15,632 nt of DNA from Flavobacteriaceae bacterium. GTDB taxonomy: Bacteria; Bacteroidota; Bacteroidia; Flavobacteriales; Flavobacteriaceae. Location: NCBI GenBank assembly GCA_023141985.1, contig JAGLKH010000054.1, positions 1-15,632 of the forward strand, given 5' to 3'. Shown piece after piece: positions 9,401 through 15,632 of the stretch. Made by a program: the position numbers and the translations under genes. The notes beneath the pieces were generated by a model, which saw nothing but the letters and a program-made list of their open reading frames with translations, ran no database searches and was not told the origin of the DNA. Every line of letters begins with the position of its first letter. Within the stretch, counting starts at the first letter, position 1.

Positions 9401-9561
9401 CGACGTGTTGTAGAAGATGATTCTAAAGTGCTTTTATCACCTAAAAATTCATCTACAGGAATCTCCTGTACAAACTCTTTATGTTTTAGAGTCTCAATCA
9501 TTGAGCTATTGTCTCCGCTTAGCTCTTCAATACTTTTCCAGTATTTCTTGTTTGATGACAT
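6448..9561 (-). CDS. actB: Alternative complex III iron-sulfur subunit ActB (molybdopterin-oxidoreductase-like)
   Basis: ActB is the large periplasmic subunit that carries the Fe-S wire from the quinol site to the c-hemes. A twin-arginine signal lies at TRRDFLK (R53-R54), followed by a short hydrophobic stretch ending LAAC, with C72 a possible lipid anchor. About 80-740 resembles the molybdopterin oxidoreductase fold, which in this family is not known to carry Mo. The ferredoxin-like part (about 765-1000) has four Cys groups: C777/780/783/787, C864/867/872/876, C896/902/906 and C952/955/982/986. That gives 15 Cys, the number needed for three [4Fe-4S] clusters and one [3Fe-4S] cluster. At 1037 residues it is of the size expected for the fused ActB of this phylum. 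The Met is supported by the conserved-looking KKYWKSIEEL opening. It lies 30 bp from actA and 30 bp from actC. Confidence 0.96.
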   Translation of the reverse strand: MSSNKKYWKSIEELSGDNSSMIETLKHKEFVQEIPVDEFLGDKSTLESSSTTRRDFLKYVGFSTAAASLAACEGPVIKSIPYVVQPEQIIPGVANYYATTIANGYDFASILVKTREGRPIKIENNNLAATNGSANARIYASVLDLYDSKRVAGPKKNGEESSWTEFDDDTAQKLNELKDSGKEIVLLTQTFASPSTSKLISEFKEKYGNVRHVVYDAISESAAIEAYQNKYGERGLPNYDFSKASTIVSVGADFLGDWQGGGFNPGYAKGRVPNHGKMSRHIQFESNLSLTGANADKRVPLTLSQQKNALGKLYGKITGISVSGKDLPTHIEEAVNNAASELLKAGSKGVLVTGIQDVNAQSVVIAINEKLGSKAFDSLTTINTRQGNDKAVTKLVTDMKAGTVGAIIMSGVNPMYTLPNASDFAEGLEKVELSVAFSMKEDETSSLAKYIAATPHYLESWGDTEILKGQFGLIQPTIRPLFDTKQFQDALLMWNGNDVTYHDYIKKNWEDNILNGSSWNQALHDGVFVGESKSIEEEIDDSVENIESINLNIDVAARTLASASSNGLELALYPKTGMGDGQQANNPWLQEFPDPITRASWDNYLTVSKADAEELGFKNENVANGGLNGSYADVTVEGITITVPVIIQPGQAKGSVGLSFGYGRTAGLKDEMKTGVNAYALYQNFNSTQNVTVNVASGTHEFACVQLHNTLMGRGDIIHETTLEVFNSKDHREWNPMPQVSKDHEMIDATSPDANLWDEFDRSIGHHFNLSIDLNACTGCGSCVIACHAENNVPVVGKIEVRRSRDMHWLRIDRYYSSEDTFDGDNNKKESAKGLFGETGIKDTLRSMESAAENPQVAFQPVMCQHCNHAPCETVCPVAATSHGRQGQNHMAYNRCVGTRYCANNCPYKVRRFNWFLYNGNDEFDFHMNDDLGRMVINPDVTVRSRGVMEKCSMCIQLTQKTILDAKRDGRAIKANEFETACSKACSSGAMRFGDINNKQDDIVALKDDDRAYHLLESVGTKPNVVYQTKVRNIKEV

Positions 9562-9591
9562 ATTATAATTGAATTAACTTCTTTAATTTAT

Positions 9592-10875
9592 TTAATAATG
9601 ACATTTTCCACATTCTAATCCACCGTTTTCTTTAACGGTAAAATTATCTACACCATAATTTTTTGATAATTGTTCGTGTATTTTTGCATAATACTCGTTT
9701 CCTTTTGTGTTTATGTTTGTCTTTTTATGACAATCTAAACACCATACCATTGTTAAAGGAGAATATTGATACACTTCTTCCATTTCTTCTATAGGCCCAT
9801 GGCATGTTTGACATTCTAATCCTGCTACCGAAACGTGTTGTGAGTGATTATAGTAGACAAAATCAGGTAAGTTATGAATCCTAACCCACTTTACAGGTTG
9901 AGTTTCTCCTGTGTATTGTTGCTCTGCATCATCCCACCCTACAGCTGCATATAATTTATTTATCTCTGTATCATAATACTCTTTTGTATATTCAGCAGTA
10001 GTTTCACCATTATATTCAAAAATAGATTTATGGCAATTCATACAAACATTTAAAGAAGGGATTCCAGATGTTTTACTTACACGCGCAGATGAATGACAAT
10101 ATTTACAATCTATTTTATTATCTCCTGCATGTATTTTATGAGAAAAATGAATCGGTTGGACAGGTTGGTAACCTTGATCAATACCTAATTGCATAAAATA
10201 ACCAAATGCAAAGTAAGCACTTGCTAATAAAAAGAATATTGATACAACCAAAATCAAAAACTGGTTTTTTACAAAAGCCTGCCATAGTGTCTTTTCAGAA
10301 ACAGGGACTTCGATATTATTAGCAAAAGCTATACGACGTAGTGTTTTATTAACTAAATATAAACCAAAAGCTAACAACAAAAATAGTATAGCTAAAGCAC
10401 CAAGAATTAATTCTTTAGAAATACCAGAAGTTGATTGCTCATCTGTTTGGGTTATTGCCTCACTTCCAGCTACAGGAGCTGCTTTTTCTTGAGCAGTATA
10501 AGCTAATATATTGTTTATATCCTCGTCTGATAACTGCGGTAAAGGCGTCATTGCAGCATTATTATATTCGGCATAAATCTTAACTGCATAAGCATCTCCA
10601 GATTTAATAACTGCTGAACTATTTCTAATCCAAGCATAAATCCAATCTCTATCCAAGCCTTGCTCATCACTCAATTTTGCTTCTACACCTCTTAGTGCAG
10701 GCCCTGTAAGTTTTTTATCAAGCGAATGACATGCAGCACAATTTGTGTTAAACAATGCTTTACCCTTTACCAGATCTTCATCTTGAGCAAATAATGAAGC
10801 TGGAATTGTTATTAAAAAAAATAAACCTAGAAATAAAAATCTTGTGGTTAAATTACGGTTAGTTACCTGTTGCAT
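9592..10875 (-). CDS. actA: Alternative complex III multiheme cytochrome c ActA, fused to an N-terminal class I cytochrome c
   Basis: This is the first gene of the respiratory operon. It encodes a periplasmic, membrane-tethered multiheme subunit that collects electrons from ActB. A signal sequence (about 12-30, ending SLFA/QDED) is followed by a class I cytochrome c domain, with C46-A-A-C49-H50 and probable axial M109 (NNAAMTPLPQLSDEDI). Then come a low-complexity linker (about 131-152), two hydrophobic helices (155-175 and 204-226), and a pentaheme domain with CxxCH motifs beginning at C257, C278, C355, C379 and C422. Spare His residues (H243, H246, H249, H334, H344, H347) are available as distal heme ligands. 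The last heme motif is only one residue from the C-terminus. Six heme motifs in all make this a two-module fusion. Export and heme attachment need Sec and a cytochrome c maturation system, neither of which is encoded here. Confidence 0.94.
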   Translation of the reverse strand: MQQVTNRNLTTRFLFLGLFFLITIPASLFAQDEDLVKGKALFNTNCAACHSLDKKLTGPALRGVEAKLSDEQGLDRDWIYAWIRNSSAVIKSGDAYAVKIYAEYNNAAMTPLPQLSDEDINNILAYTAQEKAAPVAGSEAITQTDEQSTSGISKELILGALAILFLLLAFGLYLVNKTLRRIAFANNIEVPVSEKTLWQAFVKNQFLILVVSIFFLLASAYFAFGYFMQLGIDQGYQPVQPIHFSHKIHAGDNKIDCKYCHSSARVSKTSGIPSLNVCMNCHKSIFEYNGETTAEYTKEYYDTEINKLYAAVGWDDAEQQYTGETQPVKWVRIHNLPDFVYYNHSQHVSVAGLECQTCHGPIEEMEEVYQYSPLTMVWCLDCHKKTNINTKGNEYYAKIHEQLSKNYGVDNFTVKENGGLECGKCHY

Positions 10876-10957
10876 ATCGTTAATAGAATTATCTTCTAAA
10901 CTTTGGTATGATTATTTCATACTGTGTAGAAGAGTATTCGGTTATAAAAATCTCGGA

Positions 10958-10965
10958 CAAAAATA
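10958..10965 (-). promoter_or_regulatory. Candidate -7 element of the act-cox operon promoter
   Basis: Read on the minus strand the sequence is TATTTTTG, an exact match to the Bacteroidetes -7 consensus TAnnTTTG. It lies 82 bp upstream of the actA start codon, in the 214-bp spacer between divergent genes. The expected -33 TTG is not present at the right distance: the best match is TTC at 10984-10986, with an 18-bp spacing. This is therefore a plausible but imperfect promoter. I saw no other full match in the spacer on this strand and no clear operator or riboswitch. Confidence 0.4.
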
Positions 10966-11043
10966 ACATTTAAAGTGGATTTTGAAAATGTTACAATAAT
11001 GTTAATGGGTAATTTATAAACGTTCTAAATAATAAAATTGCAC

Positions 11044-11071
11044 TTGTTCCAGTTTATATACTTTACATTTG
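11044..11071 (+). promoter_or_regulatory. Bacteroidetes-type promoter of the SPOR-domain gene
   Basis: A -33 TTG at 11044-11046 and a -7 TACATTTG at 11064-11071 are separated by 17 bp, which fits the primary sigma factor consensus of Bacteroidetes (TTG, then TAnnTTTG). The start codon is 18 bp beyond the -7 element, so the leader is very short. The region before the ATG is A-rich (AAATTAAATTAAAA), with no Shine-Dalgarno sequence, as is common in this phylum. Confidence 0.75.
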
Positions 11072-11089
11072 CACTAAATTAAATTAAAA

Positions 11090-11485
11090 ATGAAAATAAC
11101 ACCTACAAAATTTATATTAAACCTAATTGTATTAACAATGTTTACAATGTCAAATCTTCTTGCACAAGAAGGTGTAGTTACTGTTAATCAAGACAGACAA
11201 ATAGACGAACTTTTAAAGTTAAAAAAAGAGGTTAATAGAACTGAATCTAACTACAAAATTCAAATCTATAGTGGTAATCGTACAGGTGCAGAAAATGCTC
11301 GTTTAGAATTTAGAAAATCATTTTTAAATTGGTCAACAAACATGAAATATGAAACACCAAATTATAAAATTTGGGTTGGTAATTTTAAAACACGACTAGA
11401 AGCAGATCGTGCTTTATTAAAAGTAAAAAAGAAATTTGGGGATGCCTTTCCTTTTAAGCCTAAGAAGCAGAAAAAAACACCTTAA
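11090..11485 (+). CDS. Secreted SPOR-domain protein
   Basis: This is a small exported protein with one SPOR-type domain. SPOR domains bind peptidoglycan, often glycan strands stripped of peptides at division sites. The signal peptide has a Lys-containing start, a hydrophobic core (about 8-24) and a likely cleavage after LLA (residue 25). The SPOR-like part runs from about 54 to 120: a first strand YKIQIYSGN (55-63), a helix with NARLEFRK, then YKIWVGNFKTRLEADRALLKVKK, which repeats the strand-helix pattern. The C-terminus is Lys-rich (KPKKQKKTP). No membrane helix or catalytic domain is attached, so it is probably periplasmic or envelope-associated. It is the only plus-strand gene in the window, with its own promoter and terminator. 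Its target and exact role cannot be read from the sequence. Confidence 0.82.
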   Translation: MKITPTKFILNLIVLTMFTMSNLLAQEGVVTVNQDRQIDELLKLKKEVNRTESNYKIQIYSGNRTGAENARLEFRKSFLNWSTNMKYETPNYKIWVGNFKTRLEADRALLKVKKKFGDAFPFKPKKQKKTP

Positions 11486-11500
11486 AGTATAAAGTATATT

Positions 11501-11538
11501 AAATAAAAAATGCGACCATCAGGTCGCATTTTTTATTT
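11501..11538. terminator. Perfect hairpin, probable bidirectional intrinsic terminator
   Basis: The left arm AAATAAAAAATGCGACC (11501-11517) and the right arm (11522-11538) are exact reverse complements over 17 bp, with a 4-base loop ATCA. The GC-rich core (GCGACC/GGTCGC) next to the loop is flanked by A tracts on the left and T tracts on the right, so a U-rich tail forms after the stem on either strand. It lies 15 bp after the stop of the SPOR-domain gene and 57 bp beyond the infB stop, where two convergent transcripts need to end. Confidence 0.9.
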
Positions 11539-11595
11539 CTATATACTTCTCGATACACTTCTAATTTTATTAGAATAACTCGAAATGATAATTAA

Positions 11596-14295
11596 TTATT
11601 TTAATTTCTTTTGAACCTCAACTTCTTGGAAAGCCTCAATAATATCACCTTCTTTAATCTCGTTATAATTTTTAATTTGTATTCCGCAATCATATCCTTT
11701 AACGACTTCTTTTACATCATCTTTAAAACGTTTAAGTGATGCTAACACTCCAGTATATACTACTACACCATCACGAATTATACGTATACCAGAATTTCTA
11801 AATATTTTTCCGCTGGTTACCATACAACCTGCAATAGTTCCAATTTTAGAAATTTTAAAGGTTTCTCTAATTTCTGCATTACCAGTAATTTCTTCTTTAA
11901 ACACAGGAGATAGCATGCCTTCCATTGCATCTTTAAGATCGTTAATAGCATCGTAGATAATTGAGTACATTCTAATATCAATTTCTTCTCTGTCTGCAAT
12001 TTGGCGTGCATTACCCATAGGGCGTACATTAAACCCTATAATTACTGCATCTGATGCTGATGCTAATAAGACATCGCTTTCTGTAATAGCTCCAACACCC
12101 TTATGTATGATATTTACTTGAATTTCTTCAGTTGATAATTTTTGGAAAGAGTCTGTTAGTGCTTCAACAGATCCATCTACATCACCTTTAAGGATTATAT
12201 TCAACTCTTTAAAATCTCCAAGAGCAATACGTCGTCCAATTTCATCTAAAGTAATATGTCGCTGTGTCCTTACAGATTGTTCACGTTGTAATTGTGCGCG
12301 TTTTGTAGCAATATGTTTTGCTTCACGTTCATCGGCGAATACATTAAATTTATCTCCAGCTTGAGGCGCACCATCTAATCCTAAAACAGAAACAGGCGTA
12401 GATGGTCCAGCTTCAATAACTTTATTTCCACGTTCGTCATGCATTGCTTTTATCTTACCACTATTTTTTCCAGCTAGTACATAGTCTCCAATTTTTAAGG
12501 TTCCCGATTGCACTAATATGGTTGATACATATCCTCGTCCTTTATCAAGAAATGCTTCAACAACTGTTCCTGTTGCAAATTTATTTGGATTTGATTGAAG
12601 TTCTAATAATTCTGCTTCCAGAAACACTTTTTCTAATAATTCATTTACTCCTTCACCAGTTTTAGCTGAGATATCCTGAGATTGGATTTTCCCTCCCCAA
12701 TCTTCTACTAATAGATTCATATTAGCAAGGCCTTCTTTAATTTTTTCTGGATTTGAAGCTGGTAAATCAATCTTATTTATAGCAAATATAATTGGTACTC
12801 CAGCCGCTTGTGCATGAGAAATAGCTTCTTTAGTTTGAGGCATAATATCATCATCTGCAGCAATAACAATAATTGCTAAATCGGTAACTTGAGCACCACG
12901 AGCACGCATTGCTGTAAAGGCCTCGTGACCTGGAGTGTCTAAAAATGCTATTTTTTGACCATCTGCTAAAGTTACACCATAAGCTCCAATATGCTGAGTG
13001 ATTCCTCCTGATTCTCCTGCTATTACGTTTTCTTTACGAATATAATCTAATAACGATGTTTTACCATGATCTACATGTCCCATTACTGTTACAATTGGAG
13101 CGCGTGGTATTAAATCTTCTGGCTTATCCTCTTCTTCTTCTATAGAGTCTTCAATATCTGCCGTAACAAATTCTACATTATAGCCAAATTCCTCAGCAAC
13201 AATTGAAAGTGTTTCGGCATCTAACCGTTGGTTCATTGTAACCATCATACCGAGTGACATACATGCTGAAATAATTTGTGTTACTGAAACATCCATCATC
13301 GTAGCAACTTCACTCGCAGTTACAAATTCTGTCACCTTTAAGGTTTTGCTTTCTGCTGCTGCTATTTCTTGATCTATCTCTGTTTGTTCACGATGTAAAT
13401 CTCTTTTTTCTCTACGATATTTAGCTCCTTTCCCTTTTTTAGATTTCCCTTGAAGTTTTTCTAAAGTTTCACGAACTTGTTTTTGTACTTCTTCAGCACT
13501 TGGCTCTTCTTTAACAATTTGTGGTCGTCTTTGACCTCTCCCTTTAATATTTCTACCACCTCTTGCACTTCTTTGTCCTTGTCTTGGGCCTCCTTGTTGT
13601 GGCTGACCTCCTCCAACTTTACTAATACGTCGGCGTTTCTTTTTCGCGTCTGCAATTTTATCAGCTTTTGGTTTTTTTTCTTCCTTCTTTTTCTTTGGTT
13701 TTTTAAATTGAGTTAAGTCAATTTTTTGACCAGTTTCCTTTGGCCCAGTAAGCTTTTTATATTGGGTAGTAACTTTTTCTTCTTTTTGTATCTCTTCTTC
13801 AGGAGCTTTAACCGTAGCCTTTACTGTCTCTTTTTCTTTAGGCTTTTCTTGAACTGGTTTCTCTTTTACAGGTTCTTTTACTTTTTCTTTAGGTTTTTCT
13901 TCCTTTTTGCTTTGCTCAATTTTTGCTGATTCTTTTTTAGGTTTTTCTAAATCAATTTTTCCAACTTGTTTTGGGCCTTCTAAAGGAGCTTTAGCTTTAA
14001 TAATTTCGGTTTGGGATGCTTCTTGTTTTAGACGTCTTTCCTCAATTTCATGTTCACGCTCTACTCGTAGTGCTTCCTTTTCTCGAAGTTTTGCTTCACT
14101 TACTTCTTTAGAGGCTACTTTTTTACTCGCGTCTGTTTGAAATTCGTTAGAAAGAACTTCGTAAATCTCATCAGAAATTTTTGTAGTAGGGCGCTTCTCA
14201 ATTTCAATGCCTTTTTCTTTTAAAAAATCGACAGCACGATCTATTGAGATGTTTAACTCCCTTAATACTTTATTTAATCTAATTGTTTCAGCCAT
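11596..14295 (-). CDS. infB: Translation initiation factor IF-2
   Basis: IF-2 is a GTPase that brings initiator fMet-tRNA to the 30S subunit and promotes 50S joining. An N-terminal helical domain (1-55, with [12 protein letters not shown]) is followed by a long low-complexity linker (about 60-310) dominated by Lys, Glu and Pro, with a Gly/Arg/Gln-rich patch at 228-257. A second IF-2 N-domain (about 319-380) precedes the G domain. The GTPase motifs are G1 GHVDHGKT (406-413), G2 T433, G3 DTPGH (453-457), G4 NKID (507-510) and G5 SAK (543-545). The rest matches the IF-2 beta-barrel domains and the C-terminal tRNA-binding domain. At 899 residues it is long but in keeping with IF-2 proteins with extended linkers. 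AAAGG lies 6 bp before the ATG, a rare SD-like site here. It is 22 bp after nusA, the usual operon partner. Confidence 0.98.
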   Translation of the reverse strand: MAETIRLNKVLRELNISIDRAVDFLKEKGIEIEKRPTTKISDEIYEVLSNEFQTDASKKVASKEVSEAKLREKEALRVEREHEIEERRLKQEASQTEIIKAKAPLEGPKQVGKIDLEKPKKESAKIEQSKKEEKPKEKVKEPVKEKPVQEKPKEKETVKATVKAPEEEIQKEEKVTTQYKKLTGPKETGQKIDLTQFKKPKKKKEEKKPKADKIADAKKKRRRISKVGGGQPQQGGPRQGQRSARGGRNIKGRGQRRPQIVKEEPSAEEVQKQVRETLEKLQGKSKKGKGAKYRREKRDLHREQTEIDQEIAAAESKTLKVTEFVTASEVATMMDVSVTQIISACMSLGMMVTMNQRLDAETLSIVAEEFGYNVEFVTADIEDSIEEEEDKPEDLIPRAPIVTVMGHVDHGKTSLLDYIRKENVIAGESGGITQHIGAYGVTLADGQKIAFLDTPGHEAFTAMRARGAQVTDLAIIVIAADDDIMPQTKEAISHAQAAGVPIIFAINKIDLPASNPEKIKEGLANMNLLVEDWGGKIQSQDISAKTGEGVNELLEKVFLEAELLELQSNPNKFATGTVVEAFLDKGRGYVSTILVQSGTLKIGDYVLAGKNSGKIKAMHDERGNKVIEAGPSTPVSVLGLDGAPQAGDKFNVFADEREAKHIATKRAQLQREQSVRTQRHITLDEIGRRIALGDFKELNIILKGDVDGSVEALTDSFQKLSTEEIQVNIIHKGVGAITESDVLLASASDAVIIGFNVRPMGNARQIADREEIDIRMYSIIYDAINDLKDAMEGMLSPVFKEEITGNAEIRETFKISKIGTIAGCMVTSGKIFRNSGIRIIRDGVVVYTGVLASLKRFKDDVKEVVKGYDCGIQIKNYNEIKEGDIIEAFQEVEVQKKLK

Positions 14296-14317
14296 AAATT
14301 GCCTTTAAAATACACTT

Positions 14318-15550
14318 TTATTCTTCAAATTCTTCTTTAAGAATTCTTAATACATCATTAATTGTTTCTTCTTCCAAATCTGTTCGCTTAACTAAATCAT
14401 CAACGTCTTGTTCTAAAACACTTTTTGCTGTGTCTAATCCTGCTTTTGCTAATTCTTTAATTATCCAGCCCTCGATTTCATCTGAAAATTCTGTTAATTC
14501 CACATCTTCTTCTACACCTTCTCTAAATACATCAATTTCGTAGCCTGTTAATTTTCCCGCTAAACGAATGTTATGTCCTCCACGACCAATAGCTTTACTT
14601 ACTTCTTCTGGTTTTAAAATAACTTCTGCACGTTTTGTTTCTTCGTCAAGTTTAATAGAGGTTACTCTTGCCGGACTCAATGCTCTTGTAATAAATAACT
14701 GTATATTATTAGTGTAGTTTATAACATCAATGTTCTCGTTTCCTAATTCGCGAACGATACCATGAATTCTTGAACCCTTCATACCAACACATGCTCCTAC
14801 AGGATCAATTCTATCATCGTAAGAATCTACAGCTACTTTTGCTTTTTCACCAGGGATTCTAACCACCTTTTTTACAGTAATTAAGCCGTCAAAAACTTCA
14901 GGAATTTCCTGTTCAAATAATTTTTCTAAAAACACCGGTGATGTTCTTGACATTACTATTGATGGCTTACTCCCTTTAAGCTCCACGCTCTCAATTATTC
15001 CTCTTACATTTTCTCCTTTTCTAAAGAAATCGGAAGGTATTTGTCTGTCTTTAGGTAAAATTATTTCGTTTCCTTCGTCGTCTAACAAAATTATTGCTCT
15101 ATGACGAATATGATGAACTTCGGCTGTATAAATCTCACCTATTAAATCTTTAAATTGCTTGTAAATGTTAGTATTATCGTGCTCATGAATTTTTGAAATT
15201 AAATTTTGACGTAAGGCTAAAATTGCTCTACGGCCAAGATCTATGAGTTTTACTTCTTCTGACACATCTTCACCAACTTCAAAATCCGGTTCGATTTTTT
15301 GAGCTTCTGTTAAAGAGATTTCTTGGTTTGGTTCTTCTACATCTCCATCAGCAACTACAATTCTATTTCTCCAAATTTCTAAATCTCCTTTATCTGGATT
15401 TATAATAATATCGAAATTATCATCGTCACCAAATTTCTTTTTCAATGCATTTCTAAATACATCCTCTAAAATCGCCATTAAGGTAACTCGATCAATTAAT
15501 TTATCGTCTTTAAATTCAGAAAACGATTCAATTAATGCAATATTTTCCAT
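14318..15550 (-). CDS. nusA: Transcription termination/antitermination factor NusA
   Basis: NusA binds RNA polymerase and nascent RNA, and affects pausing, termination and antitermination. The N-terminal polymerase-binding domain spans about 1-130 (LIESFSEFKDDK, LMAILEDVFRNALKKKFGDDD). An S1 RNA-binding domain follows (about 135-202). KH1 (about 203-285) contains DPVGACVGMKGSRI (249-262), and KH2 (about 290-345) contains IGRGGHNIRLAGK (321-333). The C-terminal acidic tail of about 60 residues looks like a single helix-hairpin-helix type segment (AKAGLDTAKSVLE, then LEEETINDVLRIL), shorter than the two acidic repeats of E. coli NusA. The total of 410 residues fits NusA proteins without those repeats. 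It starts 11 bp after the rimP stop and precedes infB by 22 bp. Confidence 0.97.
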   Translation of the reverse strand: MENIALIESFSEFKDDKLIDRVTLMAILEDVFRNALKKKFGDDDNFDIIINPDKGDLEIWRNRIVVADGDVEEPNQEISLTEAQKIEPDFEVGEDVSEEVKLIDLGRRAILALRQNLISKIHEHDNTNIYKQFKDLIGEIYTAEVHHIRHRAIILLDDEGNEIILPKDRQIPSDFFRKGENVRGIIESVELKGSKPSIVMSRTSPVFLEKLFEQEIPEVFDGLITVKKVVRIPGEKAKVAVDSYDDRIDPVGACVGMKGSRIHGIVRELGNENIDVINYTNNIQLFITRALSPARVTSIKLDEETKRAEVILKPEEVSKAIGRGGHNIRLAGKLTGYEIDVFREGVEEDVELTEFSDEIEGWIIKELAKAGLDTAKSVLEQDVDDLVKRTDLEEETINDVLRILKEEFEE

Positions 15551-15561
15551 AACTACTTAGG

Positions 15562-15632
15562 TTAAAATTTAATCTTTACTTTTGTTTCTATTATATCACT
15601 ATATGATAGTTTTGCTTGTTTTTGTACTGTAA
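15562..15632 (-). CDS. rimP: Ribosome maturation factor RimP, last 22 codons only
   Basis: The minus strand ahead of nusA has an open frame that enters from the right edge and ends at a TAA at 15562-15564. Its last residues are KLSYSDIIETKVKIKF, which resembles the C-terminal strand of Bacteroidetes RimP proteins. RimP assists maturation of the 30S subunit. The identity rests on this short tail and on the widely conserved order rimP-nusA-infB; the rest of the gene lies outside the window. Confidence 0.78.
   Translation of the reverse strand, partial: TVQKQAKLSYSDIIETKVKIKF

Noticed and set aside
6448..9561. ActB as a molybdenum enzyme such as a formate dehydrogenase or polysulfide reductase subunit
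   Set aside because: The neighbours are the full act set with multiheme ActA and ActE, and the fused molybdopterin-like plus ferredoxin layout with 15 Cys fits ActB. In this family the molybdopterin-like domain is not known to hold the cofactor.
11559..11575. AT-rich inverted repeat TTCTAA-TTTTA-TTAGAA between the terminator and infB
   Set aside because: It is only 6 bp long, with no GC pair beyond one per arm, and is likely chance in AT-rich sequence. The perfect hairpin beside it already explains termination.
13461..14140. Several short frames on both strands within the IF-2 linker, rich in Phe/Leu or Lys
   Set aside because: They result from the Lys/Glu-biased codons of the infB linker read in other frames or antisense.
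1..15632. Mobile element, CRISPR array, toxin-antitoxin or defence system
   Set aside because: No transposase, integrase, repeat-spacer pattern or matching gene pair was seen. All genes but one belong to core respiration, transcription or translation.

Overview
The window looks like chromosomal core sequence from a member of the Bacteroidetes, most likely a flavobacterium. It is visibly AT-rich, start codons sit behind A-rich leaders rather than consistent Shine-Dalgarno sequences, and one gene has an exact Bacteroidetes-type promoter (TTG, 17 bp, TAnnTTTG). The act-cox respiratory cluster and its protein features also match that group. A genus cannot be assigned from the sequence alone.

Positions 1-10875 hold one long minus-strand respiratory operon, read from right to left: actA, actB, actC, actD, actE, actF, coxB, coxA (coxA runs off the left edge). 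The first six encode alternative complex III (ACIII), a quinol:cytochrome c oxidoreductase unrelated to the bc1 complex. The last two encode the CuA subunit and the catalytic subunit of an aa3-type cytochrome c oxidase. Intergenic gaps are 3-35 bp, so co-transcription is likely. The expected electron path is: menaquinol at the membrane subunits (ActC/ActF), the Fe-S clusters of ActB, the c-hemes of ActA and ActE, CuA of CoxB, then heme a and the heme a3-CuB site of CoxA, where O2 is reduced. The gene order fits the ACIII-aa3 supercomplex known from Flavobacterium.

Positions 10876-11595 are the junction. A 214-bp divergent spacer carries promoter candidates for the act operon (weak) and for a small plus-strand gene (exact match). 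That gene encodes a secreted SPOR-domain protein, probably a peptidoglycan-binding envelope protein. It converges on infB, and the 110-bp gap between them holds a perfect 17-bp hairpin, a likely bidirectional terminator.

Positions 11596-15632 hold the widely conserved minus-strand rimP-nusA-infB operon (ribosome maturation, transcription elongation, translation initiation). Only the last 22 codons of rimP are in the window. No gene-free stretch exceeds 300 bp, and I saw no mobile element, CRISPR array, tRNA or rRNA.

I found no undescribed system. The points most worth a second look are details of the respiratory machinery: a Lys in place of the usual metal-site Glu in the CuA motif of CoxB, an insertion of about 38 residues in the same domain, the fusion of a class I cytochrome c onto ActA, and His-rich segments in ActF and CoxA.
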